From positions 7,502,001 through 7,566,000 of the forward strand of contig NC_092329.1 of NCBI RefSeq assembly GCF_036785885.1: a DNA stretch of 64,000 nucleotides, written 5' to 3'. The notes under the pieces were generated by a model that was not told where the DNA came from, searched no databases, and saw nothing but the letters and a program-made list of their open reading frames with translations. The position numbers and the translations under genes are program-made. This DNA is from Coffea arabica. Lineage: Eukaryota; Streptophyta; Magnoliopsida; Gentianales; Rubiaceae. This document shows, piece after piece, positions 63,001-64,000 of this stretch. Every line of letters starts with the position of its first letter. The first letter of the stretch is position 1.

Positions 63001-63934
63001 CGACTTTGGTTTTAATTGAATATCATGATGCATGAATGGACCATAAGGATGACACAGCAACAAAACCGAGGTGGCTATAACTTTGAATACTCAGACTCAA
63101 ATTGGAAACTTTGCCTAGCCCTAGTATAGGTATCAAAAATCAACTTCCATGCATACATGAACAAAAAACGACAAAAGCAATGGTAATGGCATTGTGAACA
63201 GAAGAATGACAAAATTTTTTTAGGGGGTTAGGTTAAACTAAATGGTTGTATCGAGTCAAAAAGTAAGAGGAAACTGAGCAACAAAGCTTTTGGCAAACCT
63301 AATTGAAGCCATTGAGTACTTTAGCACATGGAAACCCGAATTGTCCTAGTCATGCCAGCTTTTTCCATAATTCATCAAAGAAAAATTATTCAACCTGTTG
63401 TCACTATAAAATTTACAGTATTCTGTGAACCACAACGGCTAGTGATATACCTACAATTACATGCCGGGGAAAGAGCAATTAGATCTCTCAGAAGGTGGAT
63501 GAATGCAGGATGTATCAGAGTAAATCTGCAAATGTACACACACACACACACACACACATATATATGATTTTTTTTTTTGGATTTTATTATAGAGCCAACT
63601 AATGTAGAAATATATTGTTGTACTAAGCCATCAGCACCAAAAATACCAAAAAAAATGATACTAACATTCTCCACAAAAATAGTAGCCGAATCCTGCAGTG
63701 TTCATCCATAACATGAGATTAAATGAAAATTCTCCTTGGAAGGTTCCATAAAAACCAATACCAAGGCCCTCAATGTCCATCGAAGACAGTGTCATTAAAT
63801 CATTTCAGGTCGGCAAGTGCTCCCCAGATGCATGATCCACAAAATTACACGACCATCACAAAACTTGAATAGAAGTTTTGAATGGGAAAAATTACCTGAC
63901 CACAACCAGCATTGAAGCAAAAAAACTTATCCAT
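60054..63934 (-). CDS. Protein phosphatase 2C (PAPP2C/At1g22280-like)
   Basis: Metal-dependent Ser/Thr phosphatase. Five exons on the minus strand, in phase: 63934-63896, 62791-62552, 62462-62186, 60477-60323 and 60194-60054, giving 283 residues (Arabidopsis PAPP2C has 281). The first exon encodes only MDKFFCFNAGCGQ. PP2C motifs: YGFSLVKGKASHPMEDYHVA with metal ligands near 49-50; FAIFDGHLGD at 67-76 (the second metal-binding aspartate); GRGGSTAVTAI; ANVGDSRAIL at 143-151; DHEPSTERGSIE; SRAFGDKSLKSHL; LILGSDGIWKV at about 228-238; and the C-terminal KDDISCVVVRFRK. All catalytic residues are kept. Arabidopsis PAPP2C interacts with phytochromes; that role here is an inference from similarity. 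The third intron (60478-62185) is long and holds a 48-bp duplication. The upstream region runs off the window. Confidence 0.93.
60494..60589. repeat. Two-copy 48-bp tandem repeat in PP2C intron 3
   Basis: 60494-60541 is repeated at 60542-60589 with one difference (ATAC against ATGC). Each unit contains GATTAGCTTTGTCCAAAAG. Confidence 0.92.
63534..63566. repeat. (CA)n(TA)n microsatellite
   Basis: ACACAC repeat followed by TATATATA and a T run, in intron 1 of the PP2C gene. Confidence 0.9.
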
Positions 63935-64000
63935 CAAATGATCTGCCAACTGGATAAAAATTGAATCTTTTCAGTTTTTCTCAACATGCAACAGCACAAA

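Overview
The window is nuclear DNA from a flowering plant, most likely a core eudicot. The genes are split by many AT-rich GT-AG introns, a tRNA-Tyr gene carries a 13-nt intron, a U1 snRNA gene has the plant upstream sequence element (USE) plus TATA box, and the spacers hold short plant transposons (hAT-like and MULE-like MITEs, SINEs) and microsatellites. I did not try to name the species. Nothing looks bacterial, organellar or recently transferred.

Layout, left to right: (1) 732-6253 (+) QUASIMODO2-type Golgi pectin methyltransferase. (2) 6933-7297 hAT-like MITE, then a small tandem repeat and a SINE-like insertion. (3) 8150-8235 (+) tRNA-Tyr(GTA). (4) 8409-9671 (+) intronless organellar PORR-domain RNA-binding protein. 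(5) 11232-13754 (-) leucine-rich-repeat protein of the plant 'outer arm dynein light chain 1-like' type, with a GC-AG intron. (6) 17213-17490 SINE. (7) 19997-20160 (+) U1 snRNA with its promoter. (8) 21662-29418 (+) large nuclear protein with an AT-hook, a methyl-CpG-binding domain (MBD), two C2H2 fingers and a C-terminal CxxC pair (MBD8-like); its 3-kb first intron holds a long inverted repeat. (9) 32918-37960 (+) membrane-anchored thioredoxin-fold APR-like protein; its first intron holds a perfect 247-bp tandem duplication. (10) 40339-40518 young SINE. (11) 41572-46862 (+) epsilon-type 14-3-3 protein. (12) 47671-49782 (-) alpha/beta hydrolase. (13) 48682-48899 SINE inside a hydrolase intron; 50178-51018 and 56862-57789 two MULE-like MITEs; 54649-about 55965 a possible solo LTR. 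(14) 60054-63934 (-) complete PP2C phosphatase.

The coding models were built by joining exons at splice sites and checking that the reading phase is kept. All eight proteins close without an internal stop: 699, 420, 697, 1274, 321, 253, 298 and 283 residues. As far as I recall Arabidopsis locus numbers, the gene order (QUA2, LRR, MBD8, APRL, 14-3-3, hydrolase, PP2C) is split in Arabidopsis among three segments of chromosome 1 (around At1g78200-78240, At1g22280-22310 and At1g34750-34780). The window would then keep an ancestral, less fractionated block. The genes are not an operon and do not form one pathway: they cover wall pectin, organelle RNA, chromatin, redox, phospho-signalling (14-3-3 and PP2C) and splicing (U1). 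I did not find a clearly novel multi-gene system. The most unusual items are the multi-zinc-finger MBD protein, the hairpin-forming repeat in its intron, the GC-AG intron and the set of young tandem duplications.
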